A stretch of 64,000 nt of DNA from Aspidiotus rigidus (GCA_035079385.1 JAVHKY010000071.1:2172001-2236000), one strand, 5' to 3'; numbered from the stretch's first letter, positions 32,246 through 43,166 are shown. Translations and numbers: made by a program. Notes: generated by a model not told the origin, from the sequence alone.

Positions 32246-32583
32246 CAGTCGAACCTCGATAAGTCGTACGTTTAGATAAATCAAAAAAATAGCTAAATCG
32301 AACAAATTAATCCGGTCGAGATGCATTCCCATTTAAATATGTAGGTACCTACATTTTTTGTCGCCGCATATCGAACACAACAATGGCTAAGTATGGCTCC
32401 TTCTGAATTTTCATACGTACACGCTTTATTCTTTCGAAGGAGAGATGAGGAAGTCGAATTCTTTCTTTCAGTAAGTCGAATTTTTCCTAAATCGAATTAT
32501 TCATTGCTTCAAGAATTCGAAAAATAGCTAACTCGAACAGTTTTCTTGGTCCCTTTCGAATTCAACTTACCGAGGTTCGACTG
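32246..32583. mobile_element. Tc1/mariner-type (pogo-like) MITE, 338 bp, TA target duplication
   Basis: Left end CAGTCGAACCTCGATAAGTC, right end CTTACCGAGGTTCGACTG, flanked by TA on both sides (32244-32245 and 32584-32585). Subterminal AAAAATAGCTAAATCGAACA is also inverted. CAGTxGAACCTC ends with TA duplications are typical of pogo/Tigger-like elements. No transposase inside. Confidence 0.85.
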
Positions 32584-32829
32584 TATATAAATGCTTTCTC
32601 CGACACTCAGAAAAGATTAGATAAGTAATACCAAAAGAGATTTAATGGAAAATAAAAACGACGTTTTCTTTAGCGAAGTTAAACGAGGAACGCAGGGAAC
32701 CTGTTTCATGAGTCATATGGGATTTGGTATTGAGAATTCAAGGAAGCCTAGACCTAGATAAAGCTAGTGAATAAAGGTTGGACGAGTTTTTCGCGTGCAA
32801 GGATAAATATAATATTTAAATGAAATAAC

Positions 32830-33540
32830 GAGGCTTTTCCCGCACCGTTTTTATTAAAAGATCGTGACGTTTCGGCCCAGCTAGTGGCCTTTATCAAACG
32901 AGACTGAAGATGAGGAAAACAAGAACGTAGACTACGGGTAATACAGTACCTAGGTATGTAAGCCGTGAGTCATAAGGGGAAGGAAATATGAAATTATCTG
33001 CTGATGTTCGAGATGGTAGGAGCGTACACAGATGCAAAATTTACAGTATCACTCTTAAAGTTGACGACAGTATTCGAACGTTTTATTATTTCAACAACTT
33101 CCCTTATCTTACGTTTTTTGTCATTTGATTCATTGGCTAAAATCTTGATCTGCTGAAAATTAAACTTATGGTTACATTCTTTGGAATGGACAGCCAGAGC
33201 AGTGTGGTCATTTTGGTTTCTTTCGTCGGTTTTATGTTGGGAGAGTCTAGCAGAAAGTAACTGACGAGTCTCTCCCACATAAAGTTTAGGGCAATCAGAA
33301 CAAGGAATACAATAAACAACACCAGCTCTTTTAAGAGGGGGGGGGGGGGGTAGGATCTTTTGTTCGAGAGAAAATTTTTTGATCGTGGAGGGTGTTGTGG
33401 TTACCGAAAGCAATACAAATTTTGGGATCTAAAGAACGTAAGAGTTTTTAGAAGCTTTACAAATATTCAGATGAGTGGAGATGGAATCGCGTCCTTGTAG
33501 AATATTTTTACAAAACTTTTTCTAACACGCTACCTCTGCT
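32830..33540 (-). pseudogene. Penelope-like element 3' fragment with GIY-YIG endonuclease
   Basis: The 139-codon frame 33413-32994 contains AGVVYCIPCSDCPKLYVGET, the GVVYxIPCxxCxxxYVGET form of the Penelope GIY-YIG motif with both tyrosines and the YVG intact. RLSQHKTD, TALAVHSKECNH and KKRKIREVVEII (with the conserved Glu) follow. Downstream on the same strand (about 32900-32860) TGATAAAGGCCACTAGC and CGAAACGTCACG form the characteristic tail. A decayed piece of the RT end lies upstream to about 33540. RT itself is missing. A G-run at about 33339-33349 encodes the poly-proline. Confidence 0.85.
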
Positions 33541-33975
33541 CTATTATTAAGTATTCTGTTTGTTGGGAATTAGTAGTGTACTTTTTCTTCCGTCGTTCAC
33601 AATAATTTCTAGGTAAATTACTGTCGATGAGAAATGTTTTTGGTGCAGAGGTCAGAGAACTTTGTTACTATAGTATGCACACAAAGAGCCGATACATAAT
33701 TCAAATGCGAACGAATATCATACAATAACGCATATCATATAAACAATCGCAATTGTACACTAATTGCGCGGTCGCACCCAAGAAAGTTAGTCACGTCACA
33801 ACTTTTTCATCTTCATGGTCACACACGGCACTCGCTGTATAAATGCACGTCTTATATTATTAAAAAAATGAACCACCTATCGTCATTCACCCTAACTTGT
33901 TTTCCATCGAAACTCTTATTACATTATACAAATACAGACTGAGAAAGTAATTTTTTGTAACATTACATGATTTGT

Positions 33976-34706
33976 GACCTGCGACGAGAAAAGAATACGA
34001 GCGTGAAAAGAATGCTCATTATTGGCAGAAACACCATTTCTCTCACATTGGATACGGTATCCAATCAGAGGTAAATGACGAGGCAATCGCGACAGCACCG
34101 GAGGAGTGACGGGACTTAGAATTTTTCATTGTTCCGCGAGTGAGCAAGGGTTTTTGTATTTTTCCTGCGTTTCGTTGTCGTTCAAATTATTCGTTCATTT
34201 GTTTTGTAGATCGTCTATTGGTACATTTCAGACTTAGAATATTTTCCAATATGTTTTTATCGAAAAAACAACCAAGTATGAAAATATTTTTGAACTTTGA
34301 ATATTTTCCAAAATGTTTTTGTTTTCATACTTCGTCGTCTTTTCAATCAAAACATCTTGGAAAATATTCCAAGTCCGAACATAATTTCATTCTTGGATAA
34401 TTTTTTGACAAAAACATCTTGGAAAATATTCAAAGTTCAAAAATATTTTCATACTTGGTTGTTTTTTCGATAAAAACATATTGGAAAATATTCTAAGTCT
34501 GAAATGTACAAATAGACGATCTACAAAACAAATGAACGAATAATTTGAACGACAACGAAACGCAGGAAAAATACAAAAACCCTTGCTCACTCGCGGAACA
34601 ATGAAAAATTCTAAGTCTCGTCACTCCTCCGGTGCTGTCGCGATTGCCTCGTGAGAAACGGTGTTCTTATCAGTGGATAATGAACATCCTTTTCGCATCG
34701 CAGGTC
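33976..34706. mobile_element. Foldback element, ~730 bp, arms of ~330 bp
   Basis: From GACCTGCGACG at the left to CGCAGGTC at the right, nearly the whole element is an inverted repeat; both arms translate to the same 60-residue frame, showing their near identity. The left arm has an extra ~34 bp (CATTGGATACGGTATCCAAT, itself palindromic) near 34045. Repeated TTGGAAAATATT words fill the centre. The open frames are not credible genes. Confidence 0.85.
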
Positions 34707-34709
34707 TCA

Positions 34710-35030
34710 TTTATTTGTTTCAAAAATTTAATTCTCGATACAAAATGAAAATTAACGTACTGTAAACAAGTAATCAAATGCGTAAATTGCAGAGGACTTG
34801 AAAGAAGCGCAGATTGACACTTTATGTCAATAATATGACTTTGAGTATGAATAATAATAGAGGGACAGAAGTAGTAGTACCATGCAAGCAGTGGCAGCGC
34901 TATTTTGGTAAACTAAATGTTGTATTTATTTGTACAACTGAAATAACGAGCTCTGTCCAGGCTGTAAGAGTACATAATGGTACATTAATCAACGAGCATT
35001 TCTGTTCCATTACTATTCACACTCGAAGCA
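34710..35030. other. No gene recognised
   Basis: AT-rich spacer. Confidence 0.4.
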
Positions 35031-35038
35031 GTATGATT

Positions 35039-35194
35039 CAGGCGCGGATCCAGACGATCACTTTAGGGGGGGGGGATAGGACTTCCTTTTCACGTTTTCT
35101 TCGAAACTACAGATTTTTTGTCATTTGTTGGGGTTTTCTGTTTTTTTGTTTTTTTGGGGGTGGGAGGATTCCCCCCTCCGTGGATCCGCGCCTG
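35039..35194. mobile_element. hAT-like MITE, 156 bp, ends CAGGCGCGGATCC
   Basis: CAGGCGCGGATCCA and TGGATCCGCGCCTG ends with G-rich/C-rich subterminal runs. TGATT flanks both ends (35034-35038 and 35195-35199). CAGGGGCGGAT-type ends are typical of hAT-derived MITEs; the duplication seen is 5 bp rather than the usual 8. Confidence 0.75.
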
Positions 35195-35199
35195 TGATT

Positions 35200-35740
35200 T
35201 GAAAGTGTCTCAACAATGACTGTGAAATTTCAGCAACGTTGATTAGGATAACACACAGCTTGATTTGGACAACAAAAACAAAATTTTACAACTTGAGGAG
35301 ACATTCTTAAATTACCTAGACATTAAGAAAAAACTGAAAAATTTCTGAAAGAAATGCAGTAAAAGCACATCTGTCTATATTTTAAATAGGCGCGTTGGCA
35401 CATCTATACATCCTACATATGTAAGAATATCGGCTGATCGTTTACCGGTGCTCTAAGTCTTTCCGGCATTTCGTTTTCCCAATATCTCAACACACCTACA
35501 AAACGTGAAATCAATTGAAAACTATCTACTACTCTTATCTATCTTATAACACATGCAGCTACTGAACCTAGCTGCGAATCGATCTAACGCTACCAACACA
35601 AAAAGTGAGAACGGTAAAGCGTTCTTACATACATATATTAAGTACTTTTGTTATAAAATTAGAAACGGTGAAAAAAAAACACCTACAATAGTTCTACTTA
35701 TCATTGCAATTACTGCCGTCATCGCATTTTGAATTAGGAT
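35200..35740. other. No gene recognised
   Basis: AT-rich spacer ending in a T-run (35747-35757). Confidence 0.4.
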
Positions 35741-35754
35741 GTAATTTTTTTTTT

Positions 35755-36112
35755 TTTCAAACAAAGACAACGTGTCGAGAGAGCTAATAGAGATATAGAG
35801 CAGATGTTATTGACACGGATTCAAGATCAGAGGACCCGCAAATGGAGTGATGGAAAAAAGGCTGTTCCCTAGTGGCGTACAACGATGTCCTTACAGAGCT
35901 ATGCTTGGGGCACCAACAAAGATAGACTTTGAAAATACATGTTTACCCCGAGAAATTCGGGTGCAATAAGAGGTGGAACAGGATTTGGAGAAAGCAATGG
36001 CAGAAATAAAGGAGGTGCTCGATGAGACTCATGGAGACTGCACCAATAGTCAAGAGGGAACCCTGACTTCTCTGAAAGAATGCGCCACAATTCAAGAAGA
36101 GCCCAGTGAAGA
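35755..36112 (+). pseudogene. KRBA2-type integrase, C-terminal fragment
   Basis: About 35762 reads KQRQRVERANRDIEQMLLTR, the block that follows the third catalytic position in this integrase group (SVERANxDIxxML), with the Glu present. Next, in the same direction, SGVQRCPYRAMLGAPTKIDF and LPREI match the SPYxAxFGxxxxxGL...LPxE block; then EQDLEKAMAEIKEVLDE to a stop at 36112. One in-frame stop lies near 35872 and another near 35970. The fragment starts abruptly after a T-run. It is the same element type as 62760-63981. These integrase elements occur repeatedly in animal genomes near KRBA2-like annotations. Confidence 0.65.
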
Positions 36113-36175
36113 AGAATGAAATTTCCATTCAGATATTGAAGAAACTATTGTAGATGCATTTTTATTCAGCATTTT

Positions 36176-37165
36176 TTATTTTATAACAAACTAGCGGTTG
36201 GCGACGCGCCTCCGGCGCGCCTGACCGCTAGCTGTGTGTTGAGTAGATATCTGTGTTTTATAGGTATCTGTATCTTGTAGGTATGTGTGTTTTGTAGGTA
36301 TCTTGGAATTCAGATGAATTTTTAAAAAAGAAACAGTGGAAAGAGTTTTGCAAAATTCACAACTATTCAGTTCAAAAATAAGAAAATAGACACCAAAAAC
36401 TGCGACTGTACTTATAAAAATATATCAAAGTTCCGAGTCGCACAAAAATAAAATCAAATTAAATTTTTTACACACTAATTCACTTGAGAGCTGACTTAAC
36501 GCGTGAAGCCTGTATTCATCGCAGCAGAATACAGACAAATCCATTGACATTTTGCCAGTCCCTAAGAAAACACACGGACAACAGGTAAAAAAAAGGGTAA
36601 TTTCCGCTAGCCCATACGCAGTGCGCACCGTGTCTAGACATTGGTTCTTGTATGAGATACCGGATGTAAAATCCTTTATGTAGGTGTTTTTAAAACTGTG
36701 AATAAAATAACTTGCTTAGTATGGAAGTACAGCGAATACTGTAGTCACAAAATTTCCTCCTAAAAATCTGGAACCGGGCTCATTCGAAAGGAAATTACAG
36801 GGGCTACAATTTTTGTTCTCTTCAATTTTTCATAAAAGTGAGTTATACTCGAGTTATCACAATAATTCAATTCTCGAAACTGCGCCACTCAACGCGCGTA
36901 GGTCTAACGTACATGGCAAGCTACACGACCACGTTTTTTTATATTGAAAAAAGTCATTGTTTTCGCCCTTTTTTGAAATTACTCAGCACCTCCCCGTCAA
37001 ATTTTTATTTTTATGAGTCTATGTGCTGCTCTGGGATGAGGACAATATATCCTGAAAGTTTGAAAGCGATCGGCCCAGTAGTTCTCGAGTTATAAACGGA
37101 CAGGACGACAGACAGACAGACAGACAGACAGACGGACAAACTTTCTGCTTTATATATTAGAAGTA
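36176..37165. repeat. Possible unknown dispersed element ending in (GACA)n
   Basis: The left boundary carries a GC hairpin (AGCGGTTGGCGACGCGCCTC / GGCGCGCCTGACCGCTAG, about 36193-36230). The right part has GAAAGCGATCGGCCCAGTAG, TTCTCGAGTTATAAAC, (GACA)7 at about 37109-37132, and TTTATATATTAGAAGT. The phrase CGGxxCAGTAGTTxTxGAGTTAT followed by GACAGACA recurs widely in insect intergenic DNA, so this is likely a mobile element; its class is not decided. Confidence 0.5.
37107..37135. repeat. (GACA)n microsatellite
   Basis: Seven or so GACA units between GACGACA and GACGGACAAAC. Confidence 0.9.
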
Positions 37166-37371
37166 CTCATACATAGAACATAATTATAGATGTAGCAAAC
37201 AAAGTACCTATATTTTGAAATACGTAGATGTGTTTTTACTAATTTTTCAGTTATTTTTCAATGCCTACGTAATCTACAAACTGTATAGGTACCTTGTAAA
37301 CGGTTTAGGGAATTTCCTAGGTTGTTTATAAACTCATAAAAAATTAACACACTACCGGTAACGTATAATAT

Positions 37372-37630
37372 TGTGACGTTCCACTGATCACTGGAAAAAA
37401 CAATAAAGAACAGTTACAAAAACATACAAACTTTATTACGTGCGTCTTTAATTCACAACACTTCTGTATACCTTAAAAACACAAAAACACAAACACTGTA
37501 GGCAATCACTGTTAATACGATAGCACTATAATCGCAACAATTGCTAATTCAATACTAATTGTTATTCCAGCCATTTCTCGGGCTTATATATCCGCGGACA
37601 CTATTCCAAATATTTCCTTCTCGTCTTTTG
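37372..37630 (-). repeat. LTR-like sequence
   Basis: On the minus strand a TATATAAGCC box (about 37586), an AATAAAG signal (about 37430) and an end ...GGAACGTCACA at 37372 occur in promoter-to-end order. The end resembles that of the Gypsy-A LTR (AGAACGTCACA). ATTGCTAATTC...TTATTCCAGCCAT recurs at 37987-38021, so a partial direct copy exists. No full element was delimited. Confidence 0.45.
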
Positions 37631-37639
37631 AGTGAGAAT

Positions 37640-37990
37640 AGTTGAGTGCAATACCAAGAAAAAGCAAACAAAAAGAAAGCGTTCAATAATGTAACAAAGT
37701 GTGATTGTGTTATTTGTCGTGTTGTCTCACACCCTATTCCCCTATGTGACAGCTTCAAGTCTAAGAAACCACAAAAAAGATACAAAATTGTATCGGCTCT
37801 GCATGGTCTATTTGACGTCTGGTCACAGTGGCTTTGTTTGTACCAGTGAGAAATATCTGTGCAAATGTGGTAAAAAGCACAACTATCTCCTCCATTTTGA
37901 GTTTAAAGAGAAAAAAGAAAATAATGGAGAAAACTGTTTAAAGGCGACTACTGCAGATAAAACAATAGAACCTCAAGTAGGTAACTAATT
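37640..37990 (+). pseudogene. BEL/Pao gag zinc-finger fragment
   Basis: One frame gives KCDCVICRVVSHPIPLCDSF followed by KRYKIVSALHGLF; after a shift near 37800 another gives LTSGHSGFVCTSEKYLCKCG and KKHNYLLHFEF. In BEL/Pao Gag these are consecutive: CPxCxxxHxIxxCxxF, RxxxVxxxxxCxNCLxxGHxxxxC, xCxxCxKKHHxLLH. The match is good, with a C to F-type loss in the NCL part. It stops at 37988. No neighbouring pol was found. Confidence 0.7.
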
Positions 37991-37999
37991 GCTAATTCG

Positions 38000-38845
38000 A
38001 TACTGATCCTTATTCCAGCCATGTCTTTTCTCGATTCTTTACCATTCATCCATTATCTTGTTTATTTTATCGCGCTCTTGATGCCACAATATTATATAAA
38101 ATATAATATCATACGTATATCATATTTGTCGTTCAGGTACAACGTTTTTTTTTTCTCAGCTCAACTCCTCCAAAACTAATGCGTCTATTTTCTTCGACCT
38201 TTGTTAAGTTACAGTCATGTATGTAAAGTTGTGCATGTAATTTTTTTCTTGTTAATTGATTGAGCGTTCCACAATTTTCTCTCAAATGTAATAATGCCTA
38301 TTTTCTGATATTATCAGACCAACTGTCTTTATACGACTGCATGATGTTGTAGAGTGTTCAACGTTGTTGACGAGAAATTTTTGGTTCATTTGAATGTGGT
38401 TTTCGAATCATTTTCAAGATACCGGTAGATGGATCTCATATATGGATGCATGTATTTGAGTCCTCTCAATTGTTATTCATAATTATGCGCGCATTACGCT
38501 GCTGCGTAAGCATTATTTTTTTTTTGTTCAGGGTGCTCAAATACCAGATTGCATGTTGCCGTTGCTCGTTGCCAATAATTTTTGTTCATAGTATAAGAGT
38601 CCTGAATCTAACAAAGAATATGACCGATATGTTGATAATTAGTGATAAACGGAGGCGTATAGCGTGAAAAGAATATTCGTCAACAGTCGTGCAATGTTTC
38701 AAATTTTTATTGAACGATTATGCTGCCGAAAGTTGCTTGAAATGTGTATTTAGTTTATTACAAAGTCATCTATCAGCACTTTATGAGAAACATCGATGGT
38801 TTCTCCCAAAACACAAATAAAAAAAAGCTAAAAAAATACTGGCTA
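38000..38845. other. No gene recognised
   Basis: AT-rich sequence with no paired repeats noticed. Confidence 0.45.
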
Positions 38846-38849
38846 TACT

Positions 38850-39893
38850 CAAAGAAAAACAGAAAAATCGGCACTTAATATCACTATATTATTTCCTGTA
38901 AGAGACCGACGTTTCGTCGCATCACGCGACTTCATCAGGGTCGAAACTAAAAGCAATACAAAAATGTACACATAAAAAAGGTGAGAAAAACTACTTATGG
39001 TATGATTCAGAATCAGCGACTTGTAGACACATGAAAGTCCGTTTATATCAGTTTTAAAATTCACAGTATTGTTACGAATAATATTGATTACTTCAAGAAT
39101 CTGCCTCTTCTTAAGTATTATTATTTTCGCGGGCTACAATGTCATGACTTTTAAAATCAAAAAGATGAGTAGTATTGAAAGTGTGTTGAGCCATAATGAA
39201 CATGACCATAGTAATAGTAATAATAGTAGTTATTTATACTTTTCGTTGCCCTACATAGGCCAAAGCAGCCACATCATTAAAAAATCCTTGTCCTCTCTGG
39301 ATAACAAAATTCGCATCTCTTTCGGTAGTCACAACACTATGTACCAAAAACTCTTTTCGAAAACTAAAGACAAAATTCCTCCCTCATTAAACTCTGGTGT
39401 TGTGTACAGGATTCCCTGCTCTAGCTGTCCTCTGGTTTACGTGGGGGAGACATCTCAACTTCTTAAGAAGAGAATCTCCCAACACGAAACCGATGTAAAG
39501 GAAGGCAATGGTGTCACTGCTTTGGCTCAACACACTTTCAATACTACTCATCTTTTTGATTTTAAAAGTCATGACATAGTAGCCCGCGAAAATAATAATA
39601 CTTAGGAAGAGGCAGATTCTTGAAGTAATCAATATTATTCGTAACAATACTGTGAATTTTAAAACTGATATAAACGGACTTTCATGTGTCTACAAGTCGC
39701 TGATTCTGAATCATACCATAAGTAGTTTTTCTCACCTTTTTTATGTGTACATTTTTGTATTGCTTTTAGTTTCGACCCTGATGAAGTCGCGTGATGCGAC
39801 GAAACGTCGGTCTCTTGCAGGAAGTAATATAGTGATATTAAGTGCCGATTTTTCTGTTTTTCTTTGATTATTCAATAAATATCACGAGTAAAT
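38850..39893 (+). mobile_element. Penelope-like copy with 344-bp inverted 5' arm
   Basis: 38850-39193 is a near-perfect reverse complement of 39524-39867; between them lies the end of RT and the start of the endonuclease in plus orientation. The tail TGATGAAGTCGCGTGATGCGACGAAACGTCGG is present at both ends in opposite orientation (written here as a description of 39779-39810 and its mirror). An ATCAATAAAT-type end follows at 39870-39893. The whole is a foldback made from one Penelope 3' end. Confidence 0.85.
39194..39605 (+). pseudogene. Penelope-like RT end and GIY-YIG endonuclease
   Basis: SLPYIGQSSHIIKKSLSSL opens the RT-to-endonuclease linker; FSKTKDKIPPSL follows. SGVVYRIPCSSCPLVYVGET is the GIY-YIG motif with its tyrosines and the YVG intact, then KKRISQHETD and TALAQHTFNTTH. 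The frame ends at 39605 before the conserved C-terminal Glu segment because of a single base change. The apparent N-terminus upstream (39069-39193) is antisense Penelope sequence from the inverted arm, not protein-coding. Confidence 0.8.
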
Positions 39894-39899
39894 CTCTCT

Positions 39900-41210
39900 T
39901 TTTCGAATAGGTACTGGCTATATTTACCTATCATGAAAATTGATTTATGTAAATTGAAAACTTTTTTTCTCGTCCTATTTCTTCATTTCGAAAGTTCATC
40001 TCGACAAGGTGATACTTGAAATCTATTTTAAAACGATGAGCCTGCTCTAGTTCTGAAGCACACAATGAATACCTAAAAAACATTAGAAGAAGATTAACCG
40101 GTACTAGTATGAATTGTCCATTCAAACGTTTGCTGAAAAAGTTAAGTGATGTTACCGACAAAAGAAAACGAATGATAATTAGCGGTAGGTACCTAGTATA
40201 AAGAGTATAAATAGGTATAGGTACTCCTTCAAGTTTTGCTGTCAATTACAATGAACATGAAGAGAAAAAGGAAAGACCTTACTTGATGGCTTCCGCATAT
40301 TCTCCACGAATCATGAACAGGTTTATCAACAATACCGGAAAGAAAATGATTTTCTTGAGCAGAAATGATCACGAGTGCATTTCAGCACACATATAAAATG
40401 ATGAAATTTTCATTAATACCAAAGAATTTTACGTATCTAATTATAGAGTAGAGTCATCGAAAGTTAATATTTAGTTACTATACCACTACCAACTGTGATG
40501 GAAAAACGAAATGCTCAAGGAAACGGCATTGTCATCGTAATATTTACATTATCATTTGTTGAGCGTAGGATGTTTCTGCGTCATTACTTCATGTCATTCA
40601 ATAGTTTTCACGCAAACCGACTTTTAGGTATCTATATGAGCAGATAATTGAGAAAAAGCAATACCGCATAGGTAATTCGAGGGCGAAATGTTCTCAAACA
40701 AAATAAAAGAAAGTACCTAAAACATTGTTGAAACATAAGCTCTTCTTCAACAAATTAAGTGTCCTGTTCAAAAATTTAAAACAATGAAAAATATGAAATT
40801 ATCGTGAATGGTGATTCGAACCTCATCTTTTGTTTTGTAGATGGCCGGAAGTTGTGACTCATAAACGTGGATTTTTATTTTTAATTTTTTTAGATTCAGG
40901 TGTTAATTGTCGTTAAATCTCATTTTATTAATTAGCCTGATCAGCAGTCACGTTGTTACGAGTAGATCTGTATCCGTTGCTACTCCTGTGCTACGGATTT
41001 AACCGTCTACGATAGGTAATTTGTATAAATAATAATGGATTGAGTCTTTGAGGTAAAGAGAGGGGTTGGCGACGACGATGATGGTGGAAAGATTTTCGAC
41101 TGTGAGAGAAAGAGTTAGTTGAATTGTCCGGCTCCGGAGTGGCTTTCATGATTATTATTGAAGATACAAAACACTACCGTTGAGGATAATATTTAAGGTA
41201 GATTTTCTCA
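39900..41210. other. No gene recognised
   Basis: 1.3 kb of AT-rich sequence without recognised motifs. Confidence 0.45.
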
Positions 41211-41284
41211 TGTAGACAGTGCACTGTGGTACAAAACGCAAATTTAGCTGGACAAAATTAAATTAACTCTTTTTTCTCGCCAAA

Positions 41285-41710
41285 CTAGATCGATTCTTAT
41301 GTAAAATTACTCGCAGAATCCGAAAAAAATACACAAACACTTCTCCGAGCAATGGAAATTGCTGGGAATGCCTAAATTTGAAAAATGTATACTTTTCCAG
41401 GCTGGAGAATCGTATGAGACTCTGATTGTTACCAATTTCCATTCAAAGTAAATTGATTCTTATGTAAAATTACCCGCAGAATTCGAAAAAAATAGTCAAA
41501 AAATTCTCCAGTCGCTGGAACGCTCTGGAACAAGTAAAAAATCGAGAAAGAGAACCGTGGTTCTTAGTATTTTTTTTTTGTCGATTAGATCAATTCTTAT
41601 GTAAAAACATACTTCGAGTTCGGAAAAAATTATCCAAAAATTCTCCGGTTGCTGGTACGTTCTGGAACTAGTAAAGAATCGAGCAATTCCTCATTTTTGT
41701 CCTAAAGAAC
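41285..41710. repeat. Three degenerate direct repeats, ~135-165-bp spacing
   Basis: GAT(C/T)(G/A)ATTCTTATGTAAAA starts units at about 41287, 41452 and 41587; each continues with GAA(T/C)TCGAAAAAAAT and ATTCTCC...GCTGG...TTCTGGAA. Confidence 0.75.
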
Positions 41711-41912
41711 CGTGGTTTTTATCCATTTTTGGCAGAAAATTCCATCTTTAAACTCAAATATCACGTGATGAGACAAACAGATGCAGCCAGATCTTACACA
41801 TAATATTAAATTGAATATTTAAAAATATATATCTCAAAGTTTCGGCCTTCAACTACCATCAACAATTTAGTTGACTTTAAAATTAACTTTAAAAACGCAA
41901 CAAAAAACGTAT

Positions 41913-42328
41913 TGTGGCGTTCTGCTATGAAGGCGCAAGCACCAAGCTTGCACATGCCGCTGAACTTTTAATAATAGCAGACGCCGCAAGGAAGCGTACT
42001 TATCGCTTAACTACTTTGCCGAATGCGCGCAAACAACCTGGAACATGCTCGATTGATTGTAAGGGCTCTTGCATAACCTGTTTGCCGTTCTAGAAGAAAT
42101 CTCGAGAATTCCGGAATTAAGGGTGAGACTATAAATAGCCGGCAGCAACCCGATAAAGCGATTCTTAAAAGCGATAGTTAACGTGTTCTCGTTCTTTAAC
42201 GCGATTGTGTTACAGTTTAACGGTGTTTAGAAGTGTTGTACTTGCGGTACCAGTAATAAAGCTCGGTTTTCGTAATTGTTCTTTATTATTGGCGTCAAGA
42301 GATATTCAGTGACTGGTAGAACGTCACA
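41913..42328 (+). repeat. Gypsy-A 5' LTR (416 bp)
   Basis: Starts TGTGGCGTTC, ends AACGTCACA. A TATA box CTATAAATAG lies at about 42129 and an AATAAAG signal at about 42256. It differs from the 3' LTR by about four substitutions and lacks a 16-bp duplication. Confidence 0.95.
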
Positions 42329-42330
42329 AC

Positions 42331-42347
42331 TGGTGTCAGAAGTGGGA
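42331..42347 (+). promoter_or_regulatory. Gypsy-A primer-binding site
   Basis: TGGTGTCAGAAGTGGGA two bases after the 5' LTR; TGG start and position are as expected for a tRNA primer site. The tRNA was not identified. Confidence 0.8.
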
Positions 42348-42392
42348 TTGCGTAAGCCTACTCGGTGCGTTTGAAGCTTGTGGTGATTCAAG

Positions 42393-43166
42393 ATGGTGAA
42401 GAAGAAGTTTCATGAACTTACTCGGGATCAACTCCGCGAGGAACTCCGGAATCGTAATCTCTCTGTCAGCGGAACCAAAAATGAATTAGCCGATCATCTG
42501 GAAAAAGCATTTGAAAACTCGGGTTTGGACTTGGCCAATTTTGAATTTGAGGTTGATGAGGCTACTGGAAACCTTGAGACTGGTACGTCAACAAAACAGT
42601 CTCCAGCTATAGATTTGAGTGCAATGCTGCAAATGTTGACAGGTACAATGGTTAAAGATCTGAAGACTGGGTTTACTATGATGGACCAGAAACTCGAGCA
42701 GAACAAGAATGCAATGGAGGAGAAACTTGAACAGAACAAGAATGCAATGGACCAGAAAATTGAACAGAAACTTGAACAGAACAAGGAAGACCTTAAAGCA
42801 GAGATCTTTGATGGACTGAGCGAAGTTAAAAATCAAGTTGAAGGACTTGAGCAACAGTGGAAAGTAATGGAGGAACGCCTCCAGTGACTGGAAGGGAATC
42901 CAACGGTAAGCATGGTTGTAGATCCGCCAGGCGTTGCTTTTTTCAGTGCTGGATCAAATGAAAGAAATGTACCAGTTGTAGAACCGTCATCAAAGACCAA
43001 AGTCAAGATACCAACGTTTGATGGTGAAATTTCCTGGGAACTATACAAATCACAGTTTGAAATTGCAGCTCAACTCAATGGATGGGATGACAAAGCCAAG
43101 GCTGGTAATTTGATTGTCAGCCTGAGAGGAGCTGCACTACAGCTGTTGTCCAACATTGCTGAAGAT
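42393..43166 (+). pseudogene. Gypsy-A gag, N-terminal part with SAP domain
   Basis: ATG at 42393, the first after the primer site. Residues ~8-40 (ELTRDQLREELRNRNLSVSG, then TKNELADHLEKAF) form a SAP motif, a DNA-binding helix-extended-loop-helix known from chromatin proteins. Residues ~95-160 are a coiled coil with KLEQNKNAM repeats. A TGA at codon 165 (CAG TGA CTG) interrupts; the same frame continues, giving KVKIPTFDGEISWELYKSQF and LIVSLRGAALQLLSNIAED, the Gypsy Gag core. The frame is then split at 43166 by the Jockey insertion and resumes at 47132. A nonsense mutation explains the TGA most simply; readthrough cannot be excluded. Confidence 0.8.
43157..43166. other. 10-bp target duplication of the Jockey element (left)
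   Basis: TGCTGAAGAT, repeated at 47122-47131. Skipping the insert restores the gag frame (NIAED followed by DKKNY). Confidence 0.95.

Noticed and set aside
34140..34590. Two nearly identical 60-70-residue frames on opposite strands
   Set aside because: They exist only because the region is a palindrome (foldback element), so they are not separate genes.
38849..39064. Minus-strand 71-codon frame identical to one at 39652-39867
   Set aside because: Mirror copy in the inverted Penelope arm, tail sequence rather than coding.
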